Source: Megalobrama amblycephala (lineage: Eukaryota; Chordata; Actinopteri; Cypriniformes; Xenocyprididae). Taken from it: a stretch of 64,000 nucleotides of DNA. The notes under the pieces were generated by a model. The model searched no databases, was not told the DNA's origin, and saw nothing but the letters and a program-made list of their open reading frames with translations. The translations under genes and the position numbers were made by a program. The stretch spans positions 7,435,882-7,499,881 of the forward strand of contig NC_063066.1 of assembly GCF_018812025.1 (NCBI RefSeq), written 5' to 3'. Shown here piece by piece: positions 36,981 to 49,634 of this stretch; positions within the stretch are counted from its first letter, which is position 1; each line of letters starts with the position of its first letter.

Positions 36981-38047
36981 ACTTTTGAACTGTAATGTAT
37001 GTCAGTGAACATAACACTGAAGTGTTAAACTTCATGGGATAATTACCAAATAAAGCAATTACAGAATAATAAAATATTGAAGGTCAAAGAGATTTAGATA
37101 CTTTTATTCTGCATGTAGTTTTATTTTATACATAAGGCTTGACTGTGGTGCAATCCACATCCACAAATCCAATCCCAAAGCACTGATATGAAGTAAATCC
37201 CACCTCTCTTAAGTCGGACCAATTATGTGTGTAGAACCGCATCAGTGGCTCTTTTATTTTTCAGCAGCAGGAGTGTGAAAGGGAGTTGGACATACATAAC
37301 TGATTCTGTGTGCCGCTGCTCTTGGTTATTGTAACCGGCTCATGGGTGGATTACTCCACAAATCAAAAGATCGGCTTACCACTAGAGCCTCGTTGTGAGT
37401 TTATGCTGGCCATTGGATGATTAGAGCGCTTGCGTGTGTTTGTGTGTGTTGGGAAATATTCTTTAAATGGTCGTGTTTATCCAAGCTGAACTGTTTAATC
37501 AAAGAACAGAAGGAGCAGCTTGTAAACTTTCAATGCAGCTGCACTAACCCCTAATCCAGCCACATTAATGCAGCTCAGCTTCTGCTGTGTGTGTATGCAG
37601 ACCATGTGTGATGCCTAGATCCAGCAACGCCCTTCTGCTCATGTCCACTCAACTGTGACTCCCAAAGACTCTTCAAATCCAAACTCAAATCCATGCAAAT
37701 CAAACAGGATGGGAATCGTGTTTGTAAAAAAAGGAAAGAAAAAAAAAACCATGAAGAGGGTGAACATTGCATGTTGTCTTAGGTGCTTTTAGGCTGTATT
37801 AGAACAAAGTGAAAATTGTACTTGGAGGATGACACATAAGAGGATGCTTTAAAGTTTGTGTCTCAGCCTTGTTTTTGTGTGGTTTATTACAGAGTTTTTG
37901 TTTTTCTGTAAAGAGGTTGTGGACACAAAGAATAGTATAATAGTAGTTAACAAGTTATGTAAATAAGGTTCATTGTGATACTGACTGTAAATGTTTGCAT
38001 TGATCAAAGCTTGCTGAATTTGACTGAGGGACGCATCTTATCTGTAC
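36981..38047. other. Unique non-coding sequence
   Basis: No gene or repeat recognised. A tgtgtgtt tract lies near 37435-37450. Confidence 0.5.
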
Positions 38048-38290
38048 TGTTTAGAGATCGACTGAACGGTTTTACCGATCAATCTGAAAAATTGGTTATC
38101 GGCAAAAGTCCATACTTATAGTTTTTCCGGGTTGCATCCATTGCTGGAGCGTATGAGAAGAGTCCTCTGTCACTATAAAGGACAAAAGTGGCCTCTAGAG
38201 GCGAAATCACTGACACCTCGTGGAGTTTGTTTCGACACCTCAGATTGCACACTGCACAGAGCTTGCGCCAACGCAAACCCTCTTTTGGCG
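38048..38290. repeat. Probable repeat starting TTAGAGATCGACTGAACGG
   Basis: The start agatcgactgaacggtttta and the segment ctagaggcgaaatcactgac resemble fish interspersed repeats that I recall. The boundaries are not determined. The 113-codon frame across it has no domain. Confidence 0.35.
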
Positions 38291-40336
38291 TTAAAAAACT
38301 TGAAAAAACACAGTTATTTTTGTGGCCGACCTTATTGCGTATACATTTGTAGGAGTTTCCCTTTCAGATGCAAAATTTATGGGAGGAGAGTATTTAAATT
38401 AATGATGCAAGGTGATTTACTAATGTTTGCGCTAGTCAATTTACTGGTCAATTTGCGCTACAATTTACATTAGTAAATTAAGATTAAAGATTAAAGATAG
38501 AAAGTCTGGATGTTACTGTCAGTAATCACAACATTTGTAGTTTAATCATTTTCACACTCACAATCTTTCTTTTTTCCTCTCTCCTTCCCTGTCTAATTCT
38601 CAGATGCAAATGGTAATTACAGAAATCTGTTCTCAGGAAAGTTAGATTGAAATCCAAGGTTGAGTGCTGGCCAGGGACCCTCAAATTGTCTGGGCCAGGT
38701 GTTGATATTTATAATAATACACATTGCCCTGAATATAATTGCCTCTGCAGACACAATACATATTAATGTGTCAGTTAGCAATCAAAGCACCGGGGCTCGT
38801 CTCATCTGACCTGTTTCAGAGCTGTCAGGAACACTCAATGTCAGAGGCTTCTGTCAGAAGACCCTCCACCTGCCGTCTGCCCAAATAGGGCGAAAGCTAT
38901 GGAGAAATAAACATATGGGGTCCACACTGAACAGATAAAAACGAGATATCTACCCTCAACAAATATTTTTCCTTTTATTAAAGTTCCTTTTATTATTTGG
39001 AGTTGATATTTTGCATGTTGCATGCCTTTAATGAATATTTTCAGGATTTATCACAACATTTTTTTCTTTTGTCAAATCAACTTAGATAATTATTGTGGTT
39101 CAGATAACATGACATTTTAGGTTTCTGTCGATTAAACCAATCACCTTCATAGTATTAACTCAAATATTTAATTTCAGTGAATTCAAAATTTTAAGGCAAC
39201 CAGGTAACTTACTTTTTTAAGTTAAACCAACAATTCTTTTTTAGTGTTCACTCACCATTACAATGAATGCCTCAAAGCTTTTAAACGACATAAATGCGAC
39301 ATAAAGAGCCAGAAGTTGTCCATGCACAATATTCCACGTCTACTGATGTCGTATAATTGTTTTTCATGAGGAACAGATACAAATTTTAGTTGTTATTCAC
39401 TAAATATATTCCCATCTGCAGTCTATTTGGCATGATGACTGATGTTAATGGATCTTTTTTTTTTATATTCACAAAACTGTCTATAATAATGCATTATAAT
39501 TGTTTGTGAGACGGTATGCTGGATTATGTATTATCAATTATGGACTATCGATTATTCTGGTTTCTTGCATGATATACAATATACATACTTCCTAGAAAGG
39601 CTCATTGTATATTCTGATTAACAAAAAATAAAAACATTAATAAAATATCTTGCTATTCCCCAAATATGAGCCTCAGGCTGTCTGCTGTCTAAATTCAGTG
39701 AGGGCTGACAGCTCCGCTGTCTCATATTCACCTTTTCCAGTAAGTACTGTCTGAAATGATAGCTGCATTCTCACTCCTGGCTGATGGAAGAGGATACTTC
39801 AAAGGGAAATCTAAACCGCAAGGTTGTGTATGTGGCCGGCAGTGGCACCTTTAGATGAATGATGATGATTTTTCAAATTCCTTATGTCTTTGGCCATGTT
39901 TCAGTGCCTCTGGTTCAGCCAACTGTCAGCCTCCAATCAGAAAGCTCTAAGGACAAGAGGCAACAGCGAGGATTGCTAGGAAGTGACCCACGACCCCTTT
40001 CCAGGTGTTCTGTGGTTGCTCTGATAAAATGAGTGAAAGGTTGTCTAGGTCTTGGAGTTGTAGCACAGCAGTTGGCCAAATCTTCCAACCTCAGAGACTA
40101 GAGGTTCAGCCAGAGCTGCTAACCACTGCAAGACTGAATAGTTGTTCATATAGATGTGACAGCAGCATCCTGTTAAATTATTTGGTCGATAACAGCTTAT
40201 GCCATCAACACTAGTTGGAAAATGTACATTTTATATATATGTTTCATTTGGCCAGGTAGCATAAAGCCTGTTTTATGTATCCATCAAAATATTTTTAGCA
40301 ATGTTTTTTTTCCCTCTCTTTACGAGCTTTAACGAG
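38291..40336. other. Unique non-coding sequence
   Basis: No gene recognised. The stretches 38620-38900 and 39660-40010 are GC-richer than the rest. Some frames exist (38132-38473, 40005-40214) without domains. Confidence 0.45.
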
Positions 40337-40524
40337 CTTTTCCACCGTCGGGCTAAACAGTTCTTATTGCGTAACCGCTCCATTCCATGCCGATCTGGGC
40401 CAGCTGGTACGGTTATGGTTTCATTTACCGCTGCGGGAACAGTTTGTAATCGTTACGTGCCGAACCAGGCCCAAGTGGAAACACAACTGGAACCATTCCT
40501 TACCATTCTAAGACAGTGGAAAAG
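40337..40524. mobile_element. Small MITE, CTTTTCCAC(C/T)GTC ends
   Basis: cttttccaccgtc at the left is matched by gacagtggaaaag at the right. About 188 bp and GC-richer than the surroundings. Non-coding. Confidence 0.75.
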
Positions 40525-40539
40525 CAGCTTATATTTCTT

Positions 40540-40700
40540 CATGGAACACAGAAGGTGAGTTTTTGAAGAATATCTTGGTCCCTCTTTTCAATATAATTAA
40601 AGTGAATGAGGACTAAATTACAATACAAAAGCCATGAAAACATAAAAGTGGTCCAAACCAAGGGTTTTCAAACTAGACCCCCAAATATCACACAATCCTA
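40540..40700. repeat. Interspersed repeat fragment
   Basis: gaacacagaaggtgagtttt and agtgaatgaggactaaat are typical of a cyprinid interspersed repeat as I recall it. The family and limits are not fixed. Confidence 0.4.
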
Positions 40701-43700
40701 TTGTAAGGGACCCCCCAATATTATACTGCATGAAAATATTAATAGTGTAATAGTAAATATGTTGTTTTCCAATTTAATTAATTTGATTTTAAATTATCAC
40801 CGTACCAAAGCCAAAGCCAATATTTACTTTGTATTAATTTGACAGCACTCACTACAAATGTTGTGTAAATCTGAAGAGAATAATTTTCTTATTTTTCATT
40901 TAATTAAAAATGTAATTAGTTGAAAAGTTGTATTAATTTTAGTTAGACTTGCTTATCTTGCTTTTGTGGTTTGTTTGTCTTTTGGAGCTTGAAAAGTCAT
41001 CATCACCATTCATTGCAATGATATAGTCACTTTTCCCTATTTATTCTTCAAAACTACTTCCCCTGAAGAAAGTAAGTAAAAGAGGTTTGGATTGACATAA
41101 TTGTAAAGACACATTTTTCATTCCTGGTTAATCTGACCCTTTAAAGTTTTGGGCACACTTAGAGGCAAGTGAAGTAATAAACTAGAATCTAACTTTATTT
41201 CAGTGTGAGTTTATGCTCACGTGCAGTTCTCTTTTTGCTCTGAATGTCAACAGTCAGATCAGGCATAGATAAAATGGATGAAATGTCAAGATGATGTACT
41301 CAAGTGCAATTTTACAGAATCTAGCCGAGCACATCTGTCCACTTCTGCTGCGGCTCTTTTTATTGTCAACTTTGAGGGTCTTACAGTCTCTATTCTGCCT
41401 CGTGCCATCACAGAATAAGACCACAGTGTACAGAGACCCTTATTATTTTCTACAAAAAAACCACAAGAGAATGATTCAGTCATTTGCTTTCGTTTCTGAG
41501 CAAAGATCATTTGTTTGCAATGCGGTCCCACTGAAGCCCTCAAACGAGCCAAGCGGTACAATGGTACATGTTTGAGCGATTATTATCAGACCGCTCAAGC
41601 AGAGACCCAAACACGGCTCTGTCAGATCAGAATTCAAGAACCGGGTGGTGACTTGGCAAGCAGGCAGCCATCCTGATGTTTTTCCATCGGTCATATCAGT
41701 GAGGCTGCAGCAGGAACGTATCAGGAGTGTTTTTTTACATCACTGAAGTCTTTGAAGAGGTTTAAGGATCTTTCAGGGACCCAGGCCAACCAAAGTGCCT
41801 GCCAGATATCTCCATGTTAATAAGCCTCCATTAAGAAATTATTGCTGATGTTTTTGTGCTTTGCCACTGCAAAATTTAACTGCCAATTATGCCATGGCAA
41901 CGCTCAGCACTCCATTTGCCAGGATGTTGATAATTACGGTTCCGCTAAGCCCTTTTCTTCCTTCGCCTTTTACGTTGTGCCCTTCAAATCCAGGCAGTCC
42001 GCGGAACACGTCAGTCCTTCGCCACCTACCATTATCTGTCATTCCGCTCTGGTGTGATTCATGTTTCATTAGTATACCACCTAAAGGGTGCAGCTCGAGA
42101 TGGGGTTGTTAAAATGAGTTCAGCCAGTGCAGCGAGTGCTATACAGTCTTCAAATAACTTTTAACCCTGACTCATAACCCTAACTTAATTTATGCTTTCA
42201 TTACGCAGCCCTCGGTATGACCGAGCCAAGCTGAAGGCCACCAGCGAAGATGGTGAACCCGGCTGGCAGTCGAGTGACTGAGCAGTCTTTGGCAAAAATG
42301 AAGAACAGGAGGGTCTGTACTGTAGGTGGCCTTTATCTCTGGCACGCCTGACATTGTCAAGGTCGTTTATTATCTCACTTTGTTTGTGTGCTGCCAGAAC
42401 ACACTCGTCTCTCCTGGGTTGCGAGAAAAGCACTTTTTGAAATGCTGTGGGGAAGGGCAATTGATTGTGCTGATACTTTTGGTGATTAGACACATCAGTC
42501 AGTGTCAAGATTATCTGTGTCATCAGCTGATCTCAACAGCTGTAGGCTCGTCTTTTTTAAACGGCGTCGAAATCGGTCGCATCTCTGCTCTGTCTGCTCC
42601 TTCTTCAATTACTCATACTGATTGAATATATGCAAATCGCCACCAAAATTAAAAGCCACCTGCAAGGAGACCCCAAAGGGATACTGTAACCTCCCAACAA
42701 CCTCCAACTGCCCAAGTGTTCTTAAAGACGCAGATCTTTTGAAAGGCTGACATCCCAAACATGACACGTAGATATGGAAACGGCATGGTCCCAACAGGCG
42801 ACCGTCTATCTGATCTCGGTTCACCCTTATGCCGCTGCTCTTCTGTGAAGTGTCCATCTTTGATCTTTATTCCTTTGCTCGACTCACTCACCCCCACTCA
42901 TCCTACTCAACCACCCGTGCCTTCACTTCTTCACCTCTCTTCCTTTAAACATCCCTTCTACTCCCACACCTCGACTGGAGGACAAAGGACCGGTGACTTT
43001 GTCTGGATCTCCGCTGGGCCGTACAGAAGTGGGGGCTGGTTATTAAGAGCCGAGCGTGTGAAGATTGTTGATGCTTTGCGGCATGCCACTGTCTCCTGCG
43101 GGATGGAGAGATAGGTGGGATACGTAAAGGTCAGCAGTCTGATTTGAGCACCTGTCTTCCTGCCCGTGTGACGGGCTAAGAAACCGCAACTCTGTCCTTT
43201 GTACGTCTTTGCCTGCAGATTATCCGGTGGGATGTCTCGCCGTTGTCCCTTCAGTAACTACACAGCTTACTATGGATATATGTGTTTCTAGAGGTATATG
43301 TCTCGTGTGAGACATTAATAGCATCTTCAACCGCCGATTTGAGTAAAGCAGCCCTAAGGCACTGTTAGCGCTGTGAAAGTAATAGTAATCTAACAGCATT
43401 GTGCATGAAGCTGGAAAAAGCTTCTTTCCTGCATCAGATAAAATGGATCATGCTATCCCTATCTCTTGGGAACTTTTAGATTCTGTTGTGCCATGGTTAG
43501 GATCTTATCCTGCTTTTGTACTCCATAGATTGACACATCTGTTAAAAGAAGTGTTCATAAATTGAACTGAATCTGTGTGGGATACACAGGTGGATTGTTA
43601 TCGCCTTGGATTCTCACCTCAGATGTGTTTTTGGAATAGTTTATCTCTTCTGGGGAAGTATTGAAAAGCAAAATATTGCTTTGCTTGGCTAAACCTCGAG

Positions 43701-43961
43701 AGGCATGATCAGTGTTCAATTTTTACAGTTTTGTTTATTTTAGTCATATTTTTTTTCTTTCTTTTCATGGAAATTTCCTTTACATTTAATCAATATTTTG
43801 TCATTCATTTTAGTACATTTTACTCTAAAATAGCATCTAATTTTAGACAATGAAAATGGTATTTTTGTTAAGTTTATCAAATATATATATACATCTTGCA
43901 CAACTTAGTTTAGATTTGCATCTGCATCATTTTGTGCAGGTATAAATTATATTTATCTTTA

Positions 43962-43964
<3 letters not shown>
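40701..43964. other. Unique non-coding sequence, several GC-richer islands
   Basis: No gene recognised. The stretch 41760-42060 contains several TAAT cores and palindromic gccatggc. The stretches 42540-42860 and 42950-43260 are GC-richer. Overlapping frames on both strands at 41286-41575, 42185-42625 and 42609-43114 carry no domain, as expected in GC-rich non-coding DNA. Confidence 0.4.

Positions 43965-43996
<32 letters not shown>
43965..43996. repeat. (AT)n microsatellite
   Basis: About 16 AT units. Confidence 0.95.
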
Positions 43997-43998
<2 letters not shown>

Positions 43999-44111
43999 GC
44001 CGTAATAATCCAAAGTATGTAAGGTAACAACTAGATCTATTTTATTGAATCCAAAAGGTTTTAATTATATTTTGCTTCATATAAAGGTATTTTAAAGATT
44101 TTGAAGTGTCA

Positions 44112-44690
44112 AAAGGTCATTCGGTGTAACTGTCCAAAGGCCAATACAGCCATTTCATTTGTGATTAAAATATCTTAAAATGTAATAAATGTATATATTT
44201 TTTATTTTGGCATAATTTTATAACATCATATATCAACATAGTGCAAAATGGTATTAAAATTATGTGTTGAAGTCGTTTCTTTGTTATGAGAAAGAATGTC
44301 GGGAAAAATGAATTTCATTGATGTCATTCGGAGTAACCAATATAAAGGGACCATTTTGGATCAAGTCATGTGGTCAGTATCATGTGACAGGATGTGCCAT
44401 CATTCAGACACCTGCAATGGATCACATGGTCGTGAAGCAAAGTAACTAGCTCTCTCTTAACTATTTGAAAAATTCATGTTTTCACTTGTTCATACGCATG
44501 TCCAGAAACATCAGGTCATTCGGTTCAACCGCTATAAAACATGGAAAATGTTGTAACATTTTAAAAACTTGTACTAAATATAAAATGTTTAACTGTCCTT
44601 TTGCTAGCTAGCTAGATATCAGCCTGTTAGCATTGTTTCAAAATATTGTCATTCGGTAAAACCAAAAGTGTCATTTGGTAAAACTGAAAT
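44112..44690. repeat. Dispersed array of TCATTCGG motifs
   Basis: ggtcattcggtgtaac (44115), gtcattcggagtaacc (44321), ggtcattcggttcaacc (44514), gtcattcggtaaaacc (44648) and gtcatttggtaaaac (44671). An inverted copy, aaaccgaatgac, lies just right of the element at 44705-46003. This is probably an older repeat into which that element inserted. Confidence 0.7.
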
Positions 44691-44704
44691 TTTGGTTAAA
44701 CCTA

Positions 44705-46003
44705 TGGAGTCAAATTAATGCCTTAAAGTTTTGCACAAAAATAAAGTTTTGCAAAACACAAAAAAGAATTGAGCAATAAAAAAATTTTTGCAAACAAAAA
44801 TAAAGAATTGCAAAGGAAAAATAAAGTATTGAGCGGAAAAAAATAAGTTTTGCAAACAAAAATGATAAATTGCAAAATAAAATAACGTAGTGCAAAAATA
44901 AAAATATAATTAATTACAAAAATCAATGACAGCTGTAATCCTATTTTATCTTTGCCACATTTTTCATGCTCAAACCTACTAAATCATTTGCAACGCTCAT
45001 TTTATTCTGCGTTTCAGTCAAGCATGCGCTCACGATACCGGTTTTCCTGTGCGCTGCACTTTTCTGCGCGGTTCTCTGGTTTGATGTGGGGGTGGAGTCA
45101 AGAAACGGGGGGCACGCCTCCGCGAAATGCATTGGAGGGGAACGTAATCGGCGACAGGTGAAATAATTCTTTGACATGGTTAAAAATAATGAATGGTTTG
45201 TTTTTGTTGGTTTGTTTAGCATATGTTGTCACCGATTACGAGCCCCTCCAATGCATTTCTTATAGTAATATGACCGGTTGCGCTCTGTCTCAATGCCTGT
45301 ATCCACTTTTGTGTCCTTAAACATTCGTTTTTTTGGGGTCGACAGCTTATAAAAACTTATTTCTGTTTTTTTTTAGCTTGTTAGCTGTACACCTTGTCAC
45401 ACAGCAGCTTTTAGGCATTGTTCTGTTTTTTGTAATGAGCCAGAAAAGACAAGAAGGCAGCCTGGAGGAGACGGTTGGATTGTTTTTCCCCCGGTGGGCG
45501 TGGTTTTCAGATTATAATAAATGCGCTCTGTCTCTATGCTTGATCTGTTCTGTTGCGATCTGCGTCTCCTGCCGATGGCGTGTTCCCCGTTTCTTGACTC
45601 CACCTCCACGTCAAACCAGTGCCATAAAGATATCCGCACGGAAAAGTGCAGCGCAAAGGAAAACCGGTATCGTGAGCGCACGCTTGACTGAAACGCAGAA
45701 TAAAATGAGCTTTGCAAATGATTTAGTAGGTTTGAGCATGAAAAATGTGGCAAAGATAAAATAGGATTACAGCTGTCATTGATTTTTGTAATTGATTATA
45801 TTTTTATTTTTGCACTACTTTATTTTATTTTGCAATTTATTATTTTTGTTTGCAAAACTTATTTTTTTTTCTGCTCAATACTTTATTTTTCCTTTGCAAT
45901 TCTTTATTATTGTTTGCAAAACATTTTTTTATTGCTCAATTCTTTTTTTTGTTTTGCAAAACTTTATTTTTGTGCAAAACTTTAAGGCATTAATTTGACT
46001 CCA
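44705..46003. mobile_element. Long-arm inverted-repeat transposon, TA-flanked
   Basis: It starts TGGAGTCAAATTAATGCC and ends with its exact inverse. TA dinucleotides flank both ends (44703-44704 and 46004-46005). The arms are about 415 bp (44705-45119 and 45584-46003) and nearly identical, so the insertion is young. The first 200 bp of each arm is a run of tttgcaaa / attgagc words every 20-23 bp, about nine per arm, as subterminal transposase-binding repeats would be. The spacer holds a smaller hairpin (45124-45155 against 45227-45258). No transposase recognised. Confidence 0.92.
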
Positions 46004-46282
46004 TATAAACCGAATGACTTTTTGGGTGACAAATTTCGTCCATCTTGTAAAAAATGTCAAAAGCAGTGTTAATCGATTATACAAACCACATAATCTTATT
46101 GTTAACTCTGAATAAAACTTCAAAATTAATTATATCTCCATTATTGTTTTTTTTTACACTTTTAAAAACCTTATTTGTCAAAGACCCAAGTAATGTTGTT
46201 TGATTCGGATGACAGTAGTCATAATGAAATGTTGAAATATGTGCAATCTGAGAGAAATTCTCTCTCCTGTAAAGGAACAACT

Positions 46283-46315
<33 letters not shown>

Positions 46316-47375
46316 TAGTGTGAGGCACACAAACTGATTCGGCTTGGTTTGTGAGGAAGATGAAGACATTTCAGGGCAGCTGGATGAGAGCCCAAATTTG
46401 TTAGGTGAGGATTCTGTGGTGTCCAGAAGCATCCCGCTAAAAGTCAGAGCCATTACCCTTAAGACTCCATCCCTGCCATCTCTTCTGAGATTTTCATTGC
46501 CAGTAGATAAATGTTTACATGGTTGGCTGACTCAGTAAATAAGATGGCACAATACAGCACAAATCTACAGTGACACAATAAGTGACAAGCAAGCTTTTGT
46601 TGCTCAACTAGACTGAGAAAAAACACTTTTAGCAAAAAAACTGTGGTAGAAGGTAACAAGTGGCTGACTGTATGTTAAATTTTGCTATTTTAGTTTGAGA
46701 ATTGTTGACAGAGGAATGTAAAGCAGCTAACAGTTTCCAGTTTATAACAGTTTCTTGGTCCCAGGACGTCATTGTGTTTGCACATTTTTAAAGGTGTAAC
46801 AAAACGCAAGGCATTTGAGAATTACCCATGAGGCTGTGTCAGGAAATACTCTCTCACAGATACATTTCTACACCTGCTTTTGTAGTTAATACATTATTTA
46901 TTTATAAACATGTTTAACATTTTTCAACCCCATAATGATAATGTACCCACCTTGTTGTTGTATACTAGGTAATTACTTTTTTTTCAGGTTTAATTTTCTA
47001 AATTTAAAATGTACAATTATCTAGTATTAATGCTACGTATTTACTTTCTTTTTAGTCTTAAATTGATCACATTTCTCAACCTCTATCTCCTCCGGATCAC
47101 TGATAGTGAAACTCATTTTTCCTTATAATTAACTTCTTTCCAACCATCTGAAGCTGAATATTACAGTAGACACATTAATAGGGCGCCTTTAACATGAATC
47201 ACTTTACATGGATGATGGGATTAAATTAGCATCTGATTATGAGGTGGCATTAATCTAATGGGATTCGGATGACAGAAGCCCTCAATTCACAGATTTAAAC
47301 AGTTACAGAATATGCTATAGCCAGAGCTTTTTTTTTCAGTGGGTAAAACTTTTCTTTGAGAGACTGTGAAAAATC
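46004..47375. other. Unique AT-rich sequence
   Basis: No gene recognised. A 31-base T run is at 46284-46314. Confidence 0.5.
46284..46314. repeat. (T)n homopolymer
   Basis: About 31 T in a row. Confidence 0.95.
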
Positions 47376-47584
47376 GGTAACACTTTACAATAAGGCCCCA
47401 TTAGTTAATGTTAGTTAATGCATTAACTAACATTAACTAAAAATGAGCGATACATTTTTTTTTAAAGTATTTATTAATTTTTATTAGCATTAGTTAATAC
47501 AAATATGATTGTTCATTGTTAGTTCATGCTAAGTAATGTAGTTAACTAATGTTAACAAATAGAACCATATTGTAAAGTGTTACC
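47376..47584. mobile_element. MITE with GGTAACACTTTACAATA ends
   Basis: The left ggtaacactttacaataagg is matched by the inverse of attgtaaagtgttacc at the right. The interior is built of ttagttaatg / cattaactaa words. It is a 209-bp, apparently internally shortened member of a very common fish MITE. Confidence 0.93.
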
Positions 47585-47697
47585 AATAAAATATAGGACA
47601 CATAGCCACTTTTGATTGGTTTTATGACATTTGAATAATAATTTTTATGTTCTTGTTGGTTAATAAGAGCATTAACCGAGATGTTCTCTGAGGTCAC

Positions 47698-48062
47698 GTT
47701 TACATGACAACAATGTACTAAAATGTTTTTCCTTTTTTTTGCATATAGACAACAACATTGTCAAAACATTTACAAGAATTTGCGAAAATGACTAAAAATG
47801 CAGTTTTATGCATGCCAGGCCAGTAGGTGGCGATGTCACTTTGTAAAGAAACACTACGTGCCTATAGACTCAACATGTAACGCACATGACTTCACCGTTT
47901 TCACAAATTTGTGTTTTTGTAGTTTACATGGAGATGATGATATCATTTTCAAAAACTTGCACTTTAAAACCTGTTTTCAAAAGTATGCATTTTCAGGCCC
48001 TCAAATCACTATTGTTGTGTAAATTAACAGCCAAAACGGTGTTGAAAATGGTGTTGTGTAAA
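47698..48062. mobile_element. MITE with GTTTACA ends
   Basis: gtttacatgacaacaatgt at the left and the inverse, gttgtgtaaac, at the right. Inner aaaacggtgttgaaaatgg resembles the left subterminal sequence. About 365 bp, with no domain in its frames. Confidence 0.7.
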
Positions 48063-48573
48063 CGGCTTCTCAGTTAGCCTTGTTGCTGCTGGAGACATGA
48101 TTTTGACCTTGGAAACCCATCTTAATGAGTGACTATGACATTGTCATTCTGTGTCCATATTGAGACAGACTGCCAGCAGCCATTTTTTGAATTCACTCCA
48201 TGTCACCCTCCATTTCTCAGGGCATATGATTCTGATCTCGTACAATTAAGTATGCTCACGCAGTTATGTTCTTGTGTACCTGCCGCAACATTCAGATACG
48301 TTCAGCAGGACTACCAGTAGTGTCCCGAAAGAAGTCACTGGGATTTGAGCAAATAATAACCTAGTTGTCTCATACATGCAAGTAGTTATCTGTCATGGTA
48401 GCAGTGTATTTTTGAAACGTGGAGCAGGAACATTACATTACACACAGACTGATTGACTGAGGTGAAATACAGCTTCATTAGATCAGAGAAAGTGTTTCAG
48501 ATGTGTGAGACAGGTCTCATGAGGACTAGTCTCATTTTCAAACCCCCTGCCCATTCACGACCACCTGATTTAT

Positions 48574-48575
<2 letters not shown>
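48063..48575. other. Unique non-coding sequence
   Basis: Nothing recognised. Confidence 0.5.

Positions 48576-48657
<82 letters not shown>
48576..48657. repeat. (CA)n microsatellite
   Basis: About 40 CA units. Confidence 0.98.
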
Positions 48658-48659
<2 letters not shown>

Positions 48660-48722
48660 AGTAAGCTTTATGTTTACACAGTCACTAACTATTTTAGACA
48701 ACTCCCAATAATTGTATCCTCT

Positions 48723-48724
<2 letters not shown>

Positions 48725-48774
<50 letters not shown>
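48725..48774. repeat. (TA)n microsatellite
   Basis: About 25 TA units, 68 bp after the CA tract. The spurious 151-codon frame at 48453-48908 runs through both. Confidence 0.97.
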
Positions 48775-48776
<2 letters not shown>

Positions 48777-48805
48777 CAGAACTCGCTCTCATTTAGTCCA
48801 TTTAA

Positions 48806-49630
48806 AGTTGCCCTAGAACCAGTTTTTACAAGATGTATTATAAGTCTAAGGTGTCCCCTGAATGTGTCTGTGAAGTTTCAGCTCAAAATACCCCATAGAT
48901 TTTTTTAAATTAATTTTTTTAACTGCCTATTTTGGGGCATCATTAACTATGCACCGATTCAGGCTGCGGCCCCTTTAAATCGCACACTTCCTGCCCCCCG
49001 AGCTCTGGACTATAATATAGTGCATTTACAAAGTTCACACAGCTAAAGCTAACATTACACACTGTTGGAGAGATTTATAAAGAATGAAGTTGTGTTTATG
49101 AATTATACAGGCCGCAAGTGTTTAAAAATGAAAATAGTGACGGCTCTCTTGTCTCCGTGAATACAGTAATAAACGATGGTAACTTTGTTGTACAACATTT
49201 AACAGTACATTAGCAACATGCTAACGAAACATTTAGAAAGACAATTCACAAATATCACTAAAAATATCAGGATATCATGGATCATGTCAGTTATTATTGC
49301 TCCATCTGCCATTTTTCGCTATTGTCCTTGCTTGCTTACCTAGTCTGATGATTCAGCTGTGCACAGATCCAGACGTCAATACTGGCTGCCCTTGTGTAAT
49401 GCCTTGAACATGGGCTGGCATATGCAAATATTGGGGGCGTACATATTAATGATCCCGACTGTCGCGTAACAGTCGGTGTTATGTTTTTCGGAGGTCTTTT
49501 AAACAAATGAGATTTACATAAGAAGGAGGAAATAATGGTGTTTGAGACTCACTGTATGTCTTTTCCATGTACTGAACTCTTGTTATTCAACTATGCCAAG
49601 GTAAGTTCAATTTTTGATTCTAGGGCACCT
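48806..49630. mobile_element. TTAA-flanked non-autonomous transposon
   Basis: TTAA at 48802-48805 and 49631-49634. The ends AGTTGCCCTAGAACCA and the inverse of tgattctagggcacct differ at two positions. About 825 bp, no transposase. TTAA targeting fits piggyBac or Kolobok. Near its right end is aaggtaagtt (49599-49608), a splice-donor-like sequence. Confidence 0.9.
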
Positions 49631-49634
49631 TTAA

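Noticed and set aside
38132..38473. 113-codon open frame
   Set aside because: It begins in a probable interspersed repeat and has no domain.
45333..45764. 143-codon open frame
   Set aside because: It runs from the spacer into the right arm of the inverted-repeat element, and the part in the arm is mirrored in the left arm. No domain recognised.
48453..48908. 151-codon open frame
   Set aside because: It is dominated by His-Thr and Tyr-Ile runs from the CA and TA tracts.
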